The position numbers and the translations under genes were made by a program. Of a stretch of 64,000 nucleotides of DNA, positions 12,103 to 31,840 are shown piece after piece. The notes under the pieces are model-generated. The model was not told the DNA's origin. It saw only the letters and a list, made by a program, of their open reading frames with translations, and did not search any database. Source of the DNA: Eonycteris spelaea (lineage: Eukaryota > Chordata > Mammalia > Chiroptera > Pteropodidae); NCBI GenBank assembly GCA_003508835.1, contig PUFA01000006.1, positions 434,001 to 498,000 on the forward strand, in the 5' to 3' direction. How positions within the stretch are numbered: position 1 is the stretch's first letter; the number at the start of each line of letters is the position of its first letter.

Positions 12103-15100
12103 TTTTGTTTAGTTCACTATATAGTTATGAGTAAGAGAGTCATCCCCAAACTCTCTCTCAATTCTCTGAATTTCCTTCTCAATGCACGTCATATGCTCTA
12201 TCTATTGCATCTGGTTAGAGGCTGCTCTTCAGGAACCTTCTGATCTGCTCCATTCTGTCCCTGCTGCACCACTGTCCTCCAAGATCTCCCTTTCTTTTTC
12301 TTTCCTTCCTCCTCCCTCCCTCTCCCTTCCTTTCCTTTCCTTTCACGCCTACAGCACCTGGTCTTCCTAGGTGGTCTCCCATCCAAGTACTAACCAGGCC
12401 TGACCCTGCTTAGCTTCCAAGATCGGACTGGATCAGGCTTGTTCAGGGTGGCATGGCCGTTGATGTCTTCTTTCTTGATTTACTCATTGAGTGTGTGGAG
12501 TGCCAGCAGCTTCCTGAAAAGTCTGCACAGGAGATACATTTGTTAAAGTCTAGCATGTTTTAAAATGTTGGTACTCTCTCCTCACACTGCTGATAATTTG
12601 GCTGAATATAGAATATAGGTTGAAAATATTTTTGCTTCGGGATTTTAGGCAGTGTGTCATTGTCTTCTAATTTTCACTTGAAAAGTCTAATGCTGTTCTG
12701 ATTCCTGATCCTTTGTATGTGACCATCTTCGTATTCTTTCTGGAAGCTGTTAGGATCTTCTCTTTGTTTCCAGTGTTCTAAATTAGTTTTGAACAGTAAT
12801 TTGATATGGTGTGGGTCTATTTTCATCCCATGAGTTGGCCACTTGTTGGGCCCTTTTAATCTGGAAATTCGTGTCCTTCAGTTCTGGAAGATTTCCTTTA
12901 ATTACTTCTTTAATAATTATTTCTCCTCCAATATTTTTCTGTTCTTTCTGGAAATCCTATTATTTGGATAAAGGGTATCCTGAGCTGATCTTCTATATTT
13001 TTTTTTCACCTCATTCTACATTTAGTTCTAGCTGATGAAATATTTTGACATTATCTATCCTTCTAATGAGTTTTTCATTTTTTTCCTATGTTTTTTATTT
13101 CCCGGTTTTCTAATTCTCTGAATGTTTTCCTTTTTACAGTTTCCTATTTTTGTCCATGATGTAATATTATCTCTTTAAGGACGTCATTAATAATTTTTGT
13201 AAGTTCGCATCTCTCTGTATTATCTCCATTTTATTTAAGTTGCTTTTTTCTCTTTGTTTAGGTCTACATAGTTAAAAGGTCTCATCAGATGTCTTAGGAT
13301 CATTAGCTGCTGCTCACATCTCAGAGCGGTCTCTAAAAAGCTGATTGGAAACTCTGAGTATATGTGTGAGACTTGCCAACTCTGAGCCTCATTAAGGTTT
13401 ATCTGGCTGGGCTATTTGATTGAGTAGGGCCTAAAGTCAGTCATTTTTTTTTTCCTCTTAGGTTCATCAAAGTTACCATATTGTACTCATCTAGGGTATA
13501 AAGGAAGCAAAGCTGCCAATATTCTGGGAGCCAAGCAAGGGGAAAGGCTGGGAGGAGTATTTTATAACATTTAGCACACTTTCGATTAGTCCCTCTTGCC
13601 CTCGACTTCCGCTTTTATTATTTTTAAAATATATATCATTTGATGCTTATTGAATTATTTAGGAAATAATTGCTTTAATCACATCTACAATGATAAAACA
13701 GAATAAGACCATGTATTTGTACATTGAGAAAAACATAGACCCTGGAATTAAACAAACCTGGATTCAAATGAATCATTAATGAGTCATATGAAATTGGAAT
13801 TTTTTTTTTAGGTGAAGCAATCCTTGGTTGACCTCACAGATTGCAAGGACCTTGTCAGCTTACAATCCCTTATTTTTATTTTTTACACCTATAGCACCTG
13901 GTCTTCCTAGGTGGTCTCCCATCCAAGTACTAACCAGGCCCAACCCTGCTTAGCTTCCAAGATCAGACAGGATCAGGCTTGTTCAGGGTGGCATGGCCGT
14001 AAACTAAAATTGGAATTTTTTTCCCTTCAAAGTTCATTTCTTCATTGTAAAATTAGGATACAAATTTAAAATTTTACTTTTAAGAAATGCAAGGAACATA
14101 CTAACATGCATAGCAGATTACCTGACAAGTATTCGTTAATCAATAAATGATAGCTATTTGGCTTTATGTATGACTATAATTAACTTATTTACAATGGCAT
14201 AAGCACAAAACAAAATTTTGTACCTGAACTTATTTGTGTTTTTAGAAGAATATCACAAATGTAGTTCAATTAAACAATAATTATTGGGTACCTGGATTTT
14301 CTAATAATTACAAAGATAATAGAGAAACTATCCCTGCTTAACAGAAGCTTGCTGTTTCAATAGATATGGACATAAATAACTGAAATACCACAGTCTGTAC
14401 AGACTATTAATGACATAATAAAAGAGATTATCTTCAATTATTTCATACAAGGCACAAATATATTAACAGTGAAACCAAGAGTCCTAGTCCACGACCAAAC
14501 TAAATGCATTATAAACTTCACATACTAAAAATGCTCCCCGCTGTTTTCCTCTTCCTCCCTTCCTCCCTCCCTCCATTTCTTTCTTCCTTTCTTCCTCTGC
14601 CTCTATCCCTTCCCTTTCTCCTTTCCTTATGTTCTATTCTTTCCAAAACTTATCTCTTCTGTCTCCTGTTGGAATAAAGGAGTGGCTAGAAGTTAAGGAG
14701 GGGATCGTAGAGTATAATTCTTTTTTGTTTAGAGATAATTCTTAAACAGATATTCAAACCCTTTTGTTTTCAGCTCCACTTGCACCTCCAGTTCCAGAAA
14801 TACCTGATGTTTCCAACTCCTGAGCTGTTTGAGGGTTTCTGTAGTGCAAAATGGGTTACTTTTTAATTTCCAAAATTTTGTTCCTATCATTTCATCTCCT
14901 GTTCTTGTCATAATGGTTTCATGGCTTTTACAATAATCTTTTTCCTGGCTTTTCGTTTCGTTTCAAGGGTAGAAATGCATGTGTTCGACCTGCCATCTTG
15001 CTCGGGAATTCCCACTGACTTTATTCATTCTTCAAGGCCCAACTCAAAGGCCACCTCCTCTAGGAAGACTTCTCTGCCTTTCCTCAAGATAGAATCCATT

Positions 15101-18100
15101 TGGTCATGGAATAATATTTATTGAGTGTTTCTTATAGGCATGCATTGTGTTGGATAAAGGAAGAAAAGACACCATTTCTTGCCATCAAGGAGTTCACAGT
15201 CTAGTGGGTAAGATAAGGCAGTGACGCAAGCACTTAAAATTCAGTGTAGCAAATGCTAGGGGAAACAATTACTGTACACACGGCTGTGGGTACCTAGAGG
15301 CTCATAATCTAACCAGGGGAATAAGGAAATGCTTCCTAGAATAAGGGACATGAGCTGAAACTCGAAAGTTAAGATTTAGCCAAAGTGGTGGAGAGAGGCA
15401 TTCTAACCAGAGAAAACAGCATATGTCTCCTCCAGCTTGAAGCTTTTCCAGAGCACAAAACTGACCTTGCCACTCTGAATGAAAACTCTTCCAGGAAGTC
15501 TTCCGTGGTTTCCAATAGCACTTATCCTGTACTGCAGTTATTAGTTTGTCTCTCTCTTCTTCCCTAACCCACACTATGAGCTCCCTGAGAGCAGGTCTAC
15601 CCAGCTCTTTTATGGTGCTCAGGCTAGGACTGGGTAGGTCAAATCCAGTTCTGTGATTCTCTTGCCTTTACTGCCCTTGGCCCCTCTGCTGGTCCCAGGG
15701 TTCAGAAGGTTAGGTTTTACCACGTTGGGGGAAATGAATCTGAGGACCAGATTCTATACTCCTGTGACAATGGGATTTCCTAACTGTGACAGTATCACTC
15801 CCCAGAATAGAAGACAGCAAAGCTTTCTTTCCAGAAAAAGAAACACTCATTTCACACCATCTCTTTGAAAATAGAAAGGGGATAAATAGCTCCGGAGAGA
15901 AGTCACCTCAGAGGCTACTACAACCCAATTATTTTCCCAGGGGTAAGTAGATTCTCCTCCCTTTAACACATAAACATTAGGCTCTTTGCCCAGCACGGAG
16001 GTCACAAGGATGGCTCCCTCACCGCTCAATCCAAATCAGGCCCTGGAATAAAAACCCAGAGACCCCGGTCCTAGCTCCCTGGTCATGGATAGAGATTCTC
16101 AGACTATTGTTATTAGAAAGGCTCTTAGATAGTGATCATCTGGTTCCACAAATCCCCTGTCCCCTACCCCTCAAAAGGAAGAAAGACTGAGGCCAAGAGA
16201 GAGGGCCCTGCTCAAGTTCACAAAATGTCTCAGGAGCAGAGACATTTTGAACCCATGGGTCTTGAACCCATGCTTCCCTATCTCTCTACCTAAAGCCTTT
16301 TCTCAAACTGTTCTGCGGGGGTGATTGGTTGTAGCAACAGTTCTTTGGGTAGGGAGTATTAAGTAGGGAAGGTTGGTATTGTTCTCCCATTCTCACATAT
16401 CCCAGAGTCTGGCTGTTTCACCAATCTTTTAGTAGGGGAGGGAAGCAGGAGGGAAAAGCCTAGAGGCAGGGATGACCTTGGCCTCAAGGGCAGGTCTGCC
16501 CCTCCTGGCAGGAGAGCAGCGAGAGGGACAGTTGAAGGACAATAGAGGGCTTGAACCAGTTCTGCCACAAGTGGCTCCAGAGGAACCCCTGCTGCTCTTT
16601 CCTGTTGTCCTCTCCGGGTACAACTCAGCGGGCAAGGCAAAGTGCATAGAGATCAATGACACCCTGGTCTGAGAAGGGAGAAGAGCATGTGGTAGGAATC
16701 CTTGGAGTACATAGGGAGCCTTTCCCTGTTCTTGCCGGTAGAAAGCTCCATCCCTCATACCCTTAGGAGGCAGCCTAGGGCCCCTGGTCAGCCTGCATCA
16801 AGAAAGCAGAAAGACCTAATCAGAAGTTAAATGTATCCTCATACAAACAGGTAATCTCCACCAAAGGCAGAAAAGAGAGCCACAGAGATTAGGCATGACT
16901 CTTCCACTGGCTCCCTGCATGAGCTCAGGCAAGCCCCTCAGACTGTTTTTCTCATTTCAATGACATAAAATGTGTTTAAAGTGCCTGGCACAACGCAGGT
17001 CCCAATGGTAGATGTAAAGTGTAGGCAGATTATCTGGGCTCTGCTTTTTTACTTTTTGTATAACCTCTGGCAGTTACTTAACTGCTCTATGCCTTAGTTT
17101 CTTTATCTATAAAATAGATATAGAGTTGCCATGAGGATTAAGAGATCTTGTAAAGTGTTCAGCATGATGCCTGGTGCATGCACCTGGTGAAAGTTAGTTT
17201 CCAAAGCAGGTCACTCTAGGCAGGCTTTTTATAGGCCTTGAGCTAACGTTTGTACAATGAGGCAAAGCCAGGCCCCTCCCTTAGGTGGGCACATAGTCAT
17301 AGCCCCAGCTCTGTGGAGAATTTGATTCACCTCTAACCTTCAAGGCCAAGTGCCCATATGGCATCAAATCCCTCCCCCAGGGATTGCTCTGCCCACAAGG
17401 CTCTCTTCCCAGCCTCTTAGACTGTCCGAGAGCCCCCATGACCTCCTCCCCTGCTCCCTCGCAGCTCAGCCTGGCATAGAGATAGGCACACGGTAGGGCT
17501 CCAGGAAGCCTTATTAACTCATGTCCTCACTATGGCCTCCTGGTTCTGGGCCAGAAAGCGGCTAGCAATTCCTCTCTTCCCCAGAACTGGCTGCAAAGTG
17601 GTGGCAGGTGTAAATAACCCCCTTCACCGGAATCAGGGCTCGGGAGAAGCTGGGGAGGCCCCAAATGCCCTTTGGGCTCTGAATCTAGACCAAAAGCAAC
17701 AGGGAAGGGGGAAGGTGACTGTTTCCGCCTCTTCTCCCCCAGGAGATACAGATGAGATACATATATCCAGTGTACCTGGGGGGTTGGTGGGGGGGAGGCT
17801 GAGTCAGAGGTGATGGAACCAACACTGATCGTGCTGCTATTCTGTGTCTTCTAAGGTTCTAGGAACTTTCGCATACTCTAAGTGGGGGGGAGGATGTTGG
17901 GGAAAGGGAGGATATTTTTAGTGGCCCTAGTCCAGGCAGTTTTCACCCAATCTCTTCTGTGCTGAATCCTGGTGTGAACACTGGGGCCTGAGAAGAACAC
18001 ACCCTGGGCCCAGTTTTCAGGAGAAAACAATTGTTGCCCTATAAAGGTGGGTAGGGGGGATAGGTGGCCCTGTGGTAGGAGCAGAGAGAGAGATTTGTGT

Positions 18101-18549
18101 TGTGCTAGATTCTGAAGTGCTCTCCAGTCCTCAGCTCTCCCAAATTGGCAGGAAAAACTTCCAAGAGCCTGTGCCTACCGCCCCACCTCCTCAGGACCCA
18201 TCAACACCCCACACACCCGTGGGGGTGGGGGTGGGCAATTAATGGACCCCAGGATGTAAGGATTGATCGAGAAAGATCCTGAGGAGTTAGGTGGGGAGTT
18301 TTAACTCCCTCCTCTCCAGCCCAACTCTGGGGGCGTGATTCGTACACTCACCAGCTCCATCTTCAGCGCCATGATTTTGTCCCCCAGGCCATGGCCCGTG
18401 CTAGGCGCCCCGGGGAGCAGCAGGGCGCCAGAGGTTCCCAGCTCCCACTCGCCTCGCAGCCCGCGGAGCAGCCCTTCAGGGGTCTTCCTGCCCACCTTGC
18501 CCTCCACTTCTCGCAGGTCAGGCGTCTGGGACTCCGCAGTCCCCTCCAT
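9729..18549 (-). CDS. LURAP1: LURAP1, leucine-rich adaptor protein 1
   Basis: Two coding exons on the minus strand: 18549-18352 (66 codons from ATG) and 10241-9729 (170 codons plus TAA), joined in phase 0 by an 8.1 kb intron with donor GTGAGT and acceptor CCCCCAG. The spliced product is 236 residues; human LURAP1 is 239 as I recall it. The start [20 protein letters not shown], the leucine-rich segment [20 protein letters not shown] across the junction, the serine-rich [20 protein letters not shown] and the C-terminus QDDVTFL fit LURAP1 throughout. The family protein (also called LRAP35a or C1orf190) is a cytoplasmic adaptor that promotes canonical NF-kB signalling and links the kinase MRCK to myosin 18A in lamellar actomyosin. 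It is divergent from POMGNT1, as in human. No lesion was seen. A 149-aa open frame on the opposite strand at 9790-10239 is a shadow. Confidence 0.95.
10370..10600 (+). repeat. MIR element
   Basis: Typical MIR order: a head about 'gtgtggactttagaagcaga', the core around 'attagctatacaacggtggg', then 'ggatggttgtgagagttgtg' and the tail 'ctggcagagtgtaagatctcagtaaacg' in diverged form. Ancient tRNA-derived SINE, non-coding; the ORF at 10285-10578 is incidental. Confidence 0.7.
12044..12102 (+). repeat. (CTA)n / (TAC)n microsatellite
   Basis: About 19 tandem trinucleotide units with one interruption at the left end. In one frame this gives a run of leucines, which creates the spurious ORF at 12040-12243. 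Confidence 0.95.
12285..12460 (-). mobile_element. 5S rRNA-derived SINE, copy 1
   Basis: On the minus strand 12460-12345 closely follows 5S rRNA from ACGGCCATGCCACCCTGAAC to the closing GTGCTGTAGGCGTG, keeping the internal promoter region (AAGCTAAGCAGGGTC and GGTTAGTACTTGGATGGGAG). It differs from the gene by changes shared with copy 2: GGCATGG for GGTATGG, CAAGCCTGATCC for the GCGCCCGATCT area, CTTGGAAG for CTCGGAAG and CCACCTAGGAAGACCAGG for the usual loop. It is followed on the minus strand by a purine-rich (GGAAA)n tail (about 12,344-12,285). The shared changes mark a SINE family rather than independent 5S pseudogenes. It is not a functional 5S gene. Confidence 0.8.
12480..13560 (-). repeat. 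L1M-like fragment
   Basis: AT-rich sequence whose plus strand resembles the complement of an old L1M region: 'attctgattcctgatccttt'-type phrase (here ctgttctgattcctgatcct), 'ggatcttctctttgtttcca', 'atggtgtgggtctattttca' and 'gtccttcagttctggaagat'. No open frame. Confidence 0.55.
13791..14022 (-). mobile_element. 5S rRNA-derived SINE, copy 2, composite
   Basis: A perfect 16-base direct repeat, aaattggaattttttt, lies at 13791-13806 and 14007-14022, and defines a roughly 200-base insert. Read on the minus strand it consists of a 5S-like head (14000-13885), a short A-rich linker, about 60 bases of unrelated sequence (GGGATTGTAAGCTGACAAGG onward, to about 13,811) and an A tail. The 5S part keeps the Pol III internal-promoter region and shares the diagnostic changes of copy 1. 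The target-site duplication shows that it moved by retroposition. A 5S-derived SINE family is known in fruit bats; the subfamily name would need a library search. Confidence 0.85.
17030..17210 (+). repeat. MIR element
   Basis: MIR core and tail: 'cagttacttaactgctctat', 'agtttctttatctataaaat', 'gttgccatgaggattaagag', 'gcctggtgcatg'. Lies in the LURAP1 intron. Confidence 0.75.
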
Positions 18550-18760
18550 GCGGGCCTAAGCTTGAACAGAGCTGGGCGACCAGTCGCCGGGGTCCTGCTG
18601 CCGGAGGTCCTCCTGTCTCTGCTGCTAGCGCGGAGCGGAACCGGTGGGTCCCCGCCCGTGCCGCGCGGGGGTGGAAGAAGAGCGCCGTAACACTCAGAAA
18701 AGCCGCGCAGAGCCGCGCGTGCGTGCGCGCGTGTGTGTGTATATGTGTGTGTGTGTATTC
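18340..18760 (-). promoter_or_regulatory. LURAP1: LURAP1 CpG-island promoter
   Basis: CpG-dense DNA covers LURAP1 exon 1 and about 170 bases beyond its ATG (for example ccgcgcgggg, gccgcgcgtgcgtgcgcgcg at 18,660-18,732). It gives way to a (GT)n tract at 18,731-18,757. No TATA box. The transcription start should fall between about 18,560 and 18,720 on the minus strand. Confidence 0.7.
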
Positions 18761-20640
18761 GAGTGCTATACACACAATCTCTGGCTTTGGAATATGTGGG
18801 GCTAAGTGATGCTGTGTTTGTACCTGAAGGAGCACTTGGATAGCTCAGAGCCCCTCCTCATCCTGGCACTGAATCTATCTAGGCACACAGCAGGCGCCCA
18901 ATAAATGTTTGCTGAATGAAGACTAAGCATGCTCAGTCACTTAGGAATGTGGGAATTTGCCGAATACTGGTAATAGAGCTGCAGAGGATTTTGACAGTCT
19001 TCCTGGAGCAGAGGAAAACCGTGCTTAGAACTTAGCTAGCCACTGACAGACACACATGCACCCCCAGTGTAGCCACTGCCTGGAAAGTGAAGTTTGGCCA
19101 AGGAAGAGCAACCAGTATTGAAGCTGAAGAGGTCTGCAGGGGACAGCTCATGGTTCATCTTGTAAATTTATGCTTCTGAAACTTGACAGTGCATATGAAT
19201 TGTCTGTGAATTTGTTAAAAGTGCAGATTACGATTCTGTAAAACTGGGGTAGGGCCTGAGATTCCCCATTTAACAAGCTCCCAGATGATGGCCATTCTTC
19301 CAGGACCACACTCTGAGTAACAAGGTTATAGAAGATGCTTCTAAAGTACTTGAATTTTATTCTACATTCAATGAGGAGCCATGAAAAACTTACGTTTGGC
19401 TTTATTTTTGTTTTTAATCCAAGTAATTCCAGCCCATGGTTACAGAAGGATTTACAATGAAAAGATAATTACCCCTGCCCTATCCTTTCCCACCTCTAGT
19501 CCCATTCCCCAGAGGCAACCACTTTTAGCTATTTTTTTTCTGGTGTTTCTACTCATAATTTCGCAGTAGGTTTATACCACTATTCCTTAGTTTTAAACAT
19601 TGTTTACTGACTTCCTATCATGATAAAGATGGATTTACCTCACGCTCTGTATTTCACTCTTCCATTGGCCCTATATATTTCTATCATTTTGATTTCATCT
19701 AATGTTTATTACCTTTGTAATTTTAAGTAATATATTTTTCTTTAGTAATTCTTGATCCATGGATAACTGTTAACATTTGGGGGATATCATCCCACCATTT
19801 AGGAAGCAGATGGAATATGGAGAGTTCAAAAATATCTAACAGGTCTTCTGGTTTTCTCTATCTCCTTTTAATTAATTCTCCACGGAACAGTAAATGTTTC
19901 CTTAATTGAATTATATTGCTTCCCTGCCTAAAACTGTTCCATGGCTACCCACTCACTTCAAATAAGCATCACCATCACCTAGAAACTTGCTAGAAATATA
20001 GTATTCTGCTCTGCCCCAGACTACTGAATCAAAAACTCTAAGAATGGGGCCCAGCCATCTGTGTTTTAATAAGCCCTCCAAGTGATTCTGATGCAAGCCA
20101 AAGTTTGAGAAACACTGGTAAGTGGAGTGCTGTATATATACTATCTCATTTAACCCTCATGACAACTCTGTAAGTATAATTATTGTCAGGGGTTTATAAT
20201 TATAGTGCCGGGTTTAAGGGCGGAATCTGGAGCCAGGACGTTGGGGTTTGAATTCTAGTTCTTCCAGCTTTGTGACATTGGGCCTCATTTTACCTATAAG
20301 ACTGAGATAGTAATAATACCTACTTCGTGGAGTTGTTTTGGAATTAAATGAGTTAATATCGTAAAGTGCTTAGAACAGTAACTGGCATAGAGTAAGCATC
20401 ATATAAGGGTATTCCCATTTCACAGAGAAGGGAACCCAGGTTGAGACGTGAACTGACTTGCCCAAGGGTGGTACAACCAGGCTTTTAATTCCCCTCAGCC
20501 TCCAGAGGCCGCGCATGCCCTAGACCTGCGTGCAGCCTTGCCCAAACAAGGGGATCCGGTATCTGTGTCCGAGGCCGGTAGCCCCTCTGACCCTGGGGTG
20601 CCGTGTTCTAGTTCAAGGCTCTAGGACTCCGACTCGAATC
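18761..20640. other. Spacer between the LURAP1 and POMGNT1 promoters
   Basis: About 1.9 kb of repeats between two divergent genes: an L2-type end (18,850-18,925), a MER20-like DNA-transposon fragment (19,150-19,325), an L1-like piece (about 19,370-19,560), a second hAT-Charlie-type fragment (about 19,960-20,120) and a MIR (20,200-20,410). No coding exon recognised. Confidence 0.6.
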
Positions 20641-21000
20641 GCGTTTGCCACCGGGCAGTGCTGGAGGCGGGGTAGCAGCACCCGCCCCTCCCGCCCGCCG
20701 CGAAGCTGTGGAGTTGCTGAGGACTCGCGGCATCACGGGCTGCACCCCCCACTCGCCCCCACCGCTGCCCTAAGCGCCGCCCGCTGCCCTCTCACCCCGC
20801 CGCAGCGGCGGCGGCGGCGGCGGCGGCGGAAGCGGGAAGGCGGGCCGGGCCGGCCGGGGCGGGGCCGCGAGCGGCATGGAGGAGGCGGAGGCCGCGGCGC
20901 GCCGGGCCAAGCACTGCGGGCCCGAGAGGGGTCCGAGTGGGGCCAGGGGCCCCTGAGCCGTGAGTGCCCTGGGCCGGGATCTGGGAGGGTTGATGCGGCC
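20640..21000 (+). promoter_or_regulatory. POMGNT1: POMGNT1 CpG island and non-coding exon 1
   Basis: Very GC- and CpG-rich block with a (CGG)n run at about 20,806-20,829 and GC-box-like ggggcggggcc near 20,857. A strong donor, GTGAGT at 20960-20965, most likely ends the untranslated first exon at 20959. The transcription start probably lies near or just upstream of the CGG run. No TATA box. The 217-aa open frame across this island is a composition artefact: it runs through the splice donor and resembles no protein. Confidence 0.7.
20876..20956 (+). other. Upstream ORF in putative POMGNT1 exon 1
   Basis: ATG at 20876 in a strong context (G at -3, G at +4) opens a 26-codon frame beginning MEEAEAAARRAKHC and ending at TGA 20954-20956, three bases before the exon 1 donor. 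If the mRNA starts upstream of 20,876 this could lower translation of the main frame. A role is inferred only from position and context. Confidence 0.45.
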
Positions 21001-21447
21001 GGGGCAGGTCTCCCGAGCACTCCGGCGGCCCTGAGCCTTGGGAGTAAAGAGCTGGGCCAGATAGGAGGGGGCGAGGGCGGGAGGGGGTGGAGAGCTGGGG
21101 TAGAGAATGTGGGAGCCACTGCCCTTAGCCCTCCCCAAGACTGGGAAGGCCTGGGCCTTTGTCTGGAGGCGGATGAGCCTTGAAAACTGATTCTTTGCGC
21201 CCCCAACGCCCGGGCCGCTAGGCAGCCGTGTCAGTTCCCCCAGCCCCAGGGGGAGTTTCCAGGCGATCTGACCTCGCTGAAGGTTTCCTTCCCAGAGAAG
21301 TTGAGCCACTTTCCACAGGCCACACAACAACATGGATCTCTACAGGGAAGAGTTACTAGGAGGTCCTCCCTCATCTCCCCAGAAGGCATCAGACTTTGGG
21401 AGGCACACCTCAAACCATGTGACCCTTTGGTCCCCTCAGTATCCTGA

Positions 21448-29159
<7,712 letters not shown>

Positions 29160-29745
29160 GACCTCCATCAGGACCTGCAAGGCTGGGTACTGTGTACCCT
29201 CAAGCAGGCTAGCTCTTCACCCCATCCTGTAGGATTCTGTAGATACTGGCAGGGGTTGGGGCTGGTTTTTTTTTTAACATGAGACTTAATTACTAACTCC
29301 AAGGGGAGGGTTCCCCAGCTCCAATGCCCCTGTTTCTGAGTTGGAGGTCTATTTATTTACGTCCTTGTTGGGGAAGGGCAGGATAGTACCTGGGAATCAT
29401 TGGGATCCTTGGGCAGCTGATCCTGCCTTTTGTGTACTCCTTCTTCCCAGGCCTGGCTCAGAATCTAACCTATTTATTGACTGTCCTGAGGGCCTTGAAA
29501 ACAGGCTGAAGCCTGAAGGGCCTTGATTCCTTTATGGACTGGGGTGCTGCCTTGAGGATGGGGCTGGCTCTTACTCAGGAAACTGCTGTGCCCAACCCCT
29601 GGACAGGCCCAACTGGGGCCCACCTGCTGATGCAGACTCACTCAGAGACCTTCAGACACTGAACCAGGCCTCTCTCAGCCTCCTCTTTGTCCAGGTTTCC
29701 AAAGCTGGATAAGGTGGTCATTGATTAAAAAAGGAGAAAACCTCT
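29160..29745 (+). other. POMGNT1: POMGNT1 3' UTR with ATTAAA signal
   Basis: The stop TGA at 29157-29159 is followed by about 585 bases without a further exon signal. ATTAAA at 29724-29729 is the only plausible poly(A) signal and is followed by a GT-rich stretch (29,757-29,790, tgtgtgtatgtggtgtgtgt), the usual downstream element. Cleavage is expected near 29,745. Confidence 0.7.
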
Positions 29746-31840
29746 GGGGATGTCTTGTGATTGTGTGTGTATGTGGTGTGTGTGTGTGAGAGAGAGAGGT
29801 GGGAGAGAGAATGGTGGTGGTGGGTGATGAGTTTTCCTCACTGTCCTCCACAGGGTTTATCTTCCATTTTGGGCCATTTGGCCACCAGGGGATGCCCAAG
29901 TCTTACACTCTTAAGGTTTTTCCCTAGGCTCCACCCTAGGGCAGCTGAGCCTGACCACAGCCCCACATTAGTTGAGGCTGAGCTTGGAGCAGCCACCCCA
30001 TGCTCCCTCCTACTGTTTAACCACTGGGCTGTTCCCTGCCTAGCTTGTTGGCCAGTCACCTGCCCCCAGAGATGGAGCAAGAGAGAGTAAAAGGTGATAC
30101 TTGGGGGCAGAGAGGTGTTGGGAGAGCAGGTGAGTATAGTGGGGTTGGGGTGGGAAGGAACTGGGTAAGAGGGAACTGGGTGGTCATCACTCAGGAGGCT
30201 AGGACTAGGCTACAGATAGAGACATAGGAACAAAGATCTCTGTGACCGTTGGGACACTATGCAGATTCCGTAGCTGGGCATTTTTTTCTGGAGAAAAGCC
30301 ATGTTTTCATTAGATTGTTACCCAGCCAATGATCCAAAGAGGTTAGAGAGATCTAAGTTAGGTAGTCATAGAAGCACCAGAAAATGTATGGGAGTGTCCA
30401 GAGGGAATGGATAAGATAGCCCAAGGCAGGGAGGTCTGATGTTTAAGGGTTCTGTGAAGGACTTAGGACACCTCTTGAGAAGGGGTCTGCCTGGTGAGCT
30501 GCTATAGAGCCTTGTCCAGGGAGGCAGGACCTGACTAGAAGGCCCAGCCTTTCGCCAGCTCTCTGCTCTTGCCTCTCACCCCTACAGCCCTTCCTGTTCC
30601 TGGAACTCAGCTCCGAGGTGGTCCAGGCGGTGAGTGGCTTGGACGTTTCTCAGCACCTTGCCGCCTTCAGTGTTTGCTGGAGCTAAAGGTAGCGCTTGAG
30701 GCTGGCGCCACAACAGCCACGTTGAGGAACAATTAGTCCATGACGAGGCGGAGGCCCGCCCTTTGCAAACAAGTCTGCAGCCTCCATTTGGCACCTAAGG
30801 GAGGGGTGGTGTGTGCCAGGCACAGTAAAGTGGTGTTGCGGGGAGAGGGGCTCATTGCTCTCCCTGTTTGACCCCCAGCAGCTCCTAATCTGGGCCTCAC
30901 AGACCAGCTTTCAGGCACTATATGGTTCTGGCCAGGTCACTGTTACCTTTTTGGGCCTAGCAAGGGGTGATAATACTGGGCTGCCTTAGAAAAACCTAGG
31001 AAGAGGGATTTGGGGGTCAAAGGGAACAAGGAGGACTGGTTTGCCAGACTGGGCTTTCCTTGGTAGCAGACACCATAGTTTTCTTGCCATGGGTTCCCTC
31101 CTTAATGCTATTACTCCTAGTTGAGCAGCAACCATGTTCTGTGTCTGGGACATTCTGGCCTGGTAAATCTGTCACCATGTCAGCCAAGACCCCACCAGGC
31201 TCTGGAATCAAATGGCTTGGACCCAAATCCAGGCTTAGCTCTTTATGGAAGGTTGTGGGCCTGGAACAAGCCACTTGGTCTTTCTAGGCCCTGTTTCGGG
31301 AGCATGGAGGTGGTTAAGACAAAAGAAGAGATCAATCTTTAGAGCCCCAGGCAGGCCAAGTCCGAGAATAAATGAACTTTCTGAAATCCCTGAAGCAGGG
31401 ACAGTTGTAGGGCTTTGCTTGAGAGGGAAGGGTAGGCAGCTTACATCCTCCAATGGAGGCTGCCAGGGGGCATCCCAGAGCCTAAGGAGTGATCCTCTCC
31501 CACTGCCTTGGTAGTGTCTCCCTGCCCCCACTTGGGCACAAGCTTGTTATTTTCATAGCTTTATGGTCCAGTGCTTCTAACCAGGAGTGGGTAATTTCAG
31601 GCCAAAGTCCTCGCACATGATAGGAAGACAGACTGGCCCAGCCCCTACTTTCTCCCTCAGTCCCTTGGGGAAGTCTGTTAGGTTCGCTCCCAGGCCCAGA
31701 ATCCAAATGGAGGGGAGGAAAAGCCACCTACCTCCATCTCACCTCCCTTCTGCTACCTCCCCAGGCGCCTGCTGAGTCGCCAGCCCCACAGGAATCTGAG
31801 GCCAGTTTAGGCAAGATGGGCCCCTCCCCTGCCAAGGATA
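29746..31840. other. Convergent spacer between POMGNT1 and TSPAN1
   Basis: About 2.1 kb of mostly single-copy DNA between two 3' ends. It begins with a TG/GA simple repeat (29,762-29,800). Scattered overlapping short ORFs show no family resemblance. No exon, RNA gene or clear mobile element recognised. Confidence 0.5.

Larger units (their letters stand above)
10242..18351 (-). other. LURAP1: LURAP1 intron
   Basis: One 8.1 kb intron with no convincing extra exon. It holds a MIR (about 10,370-10,600), an L2 fragment (10,970-11,170), an L1M-like fragment (11,160-11,350), a CTA microsatellite, two 5S-derived SINEs, an L1M-like block (12,480-13,560), another L2 piece (about 14,990-15,100), a copy of a mammal-wide repeat near 15,110-15,250 and a MIR at 17,030-17,210. 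The remaining 15.3-17.0 kb and 17.2-18.3 kb look single-copy. The conserved-looking 17.7-18.0 kb part carries an AP-1-type TGAGTCAG near 17,800. Confidence 0.6.

Noticed and set aside
12345..12460. Functional 5S rRNA gene
   Set aside because: It shares several non-5S changes with the copy at 13.9 kb and has a SINE-like tail, so it is a retroposed element.
20530..21183. 217-aa open frame across the POMGNT1 CpG island, with overlapping 157- and 187-aa minus-strand frames
   Set aside because: GC-rich DNA lacks stops in all frames. The ORF crosses the exon 1 donor, is low-complexity and resembles no family.
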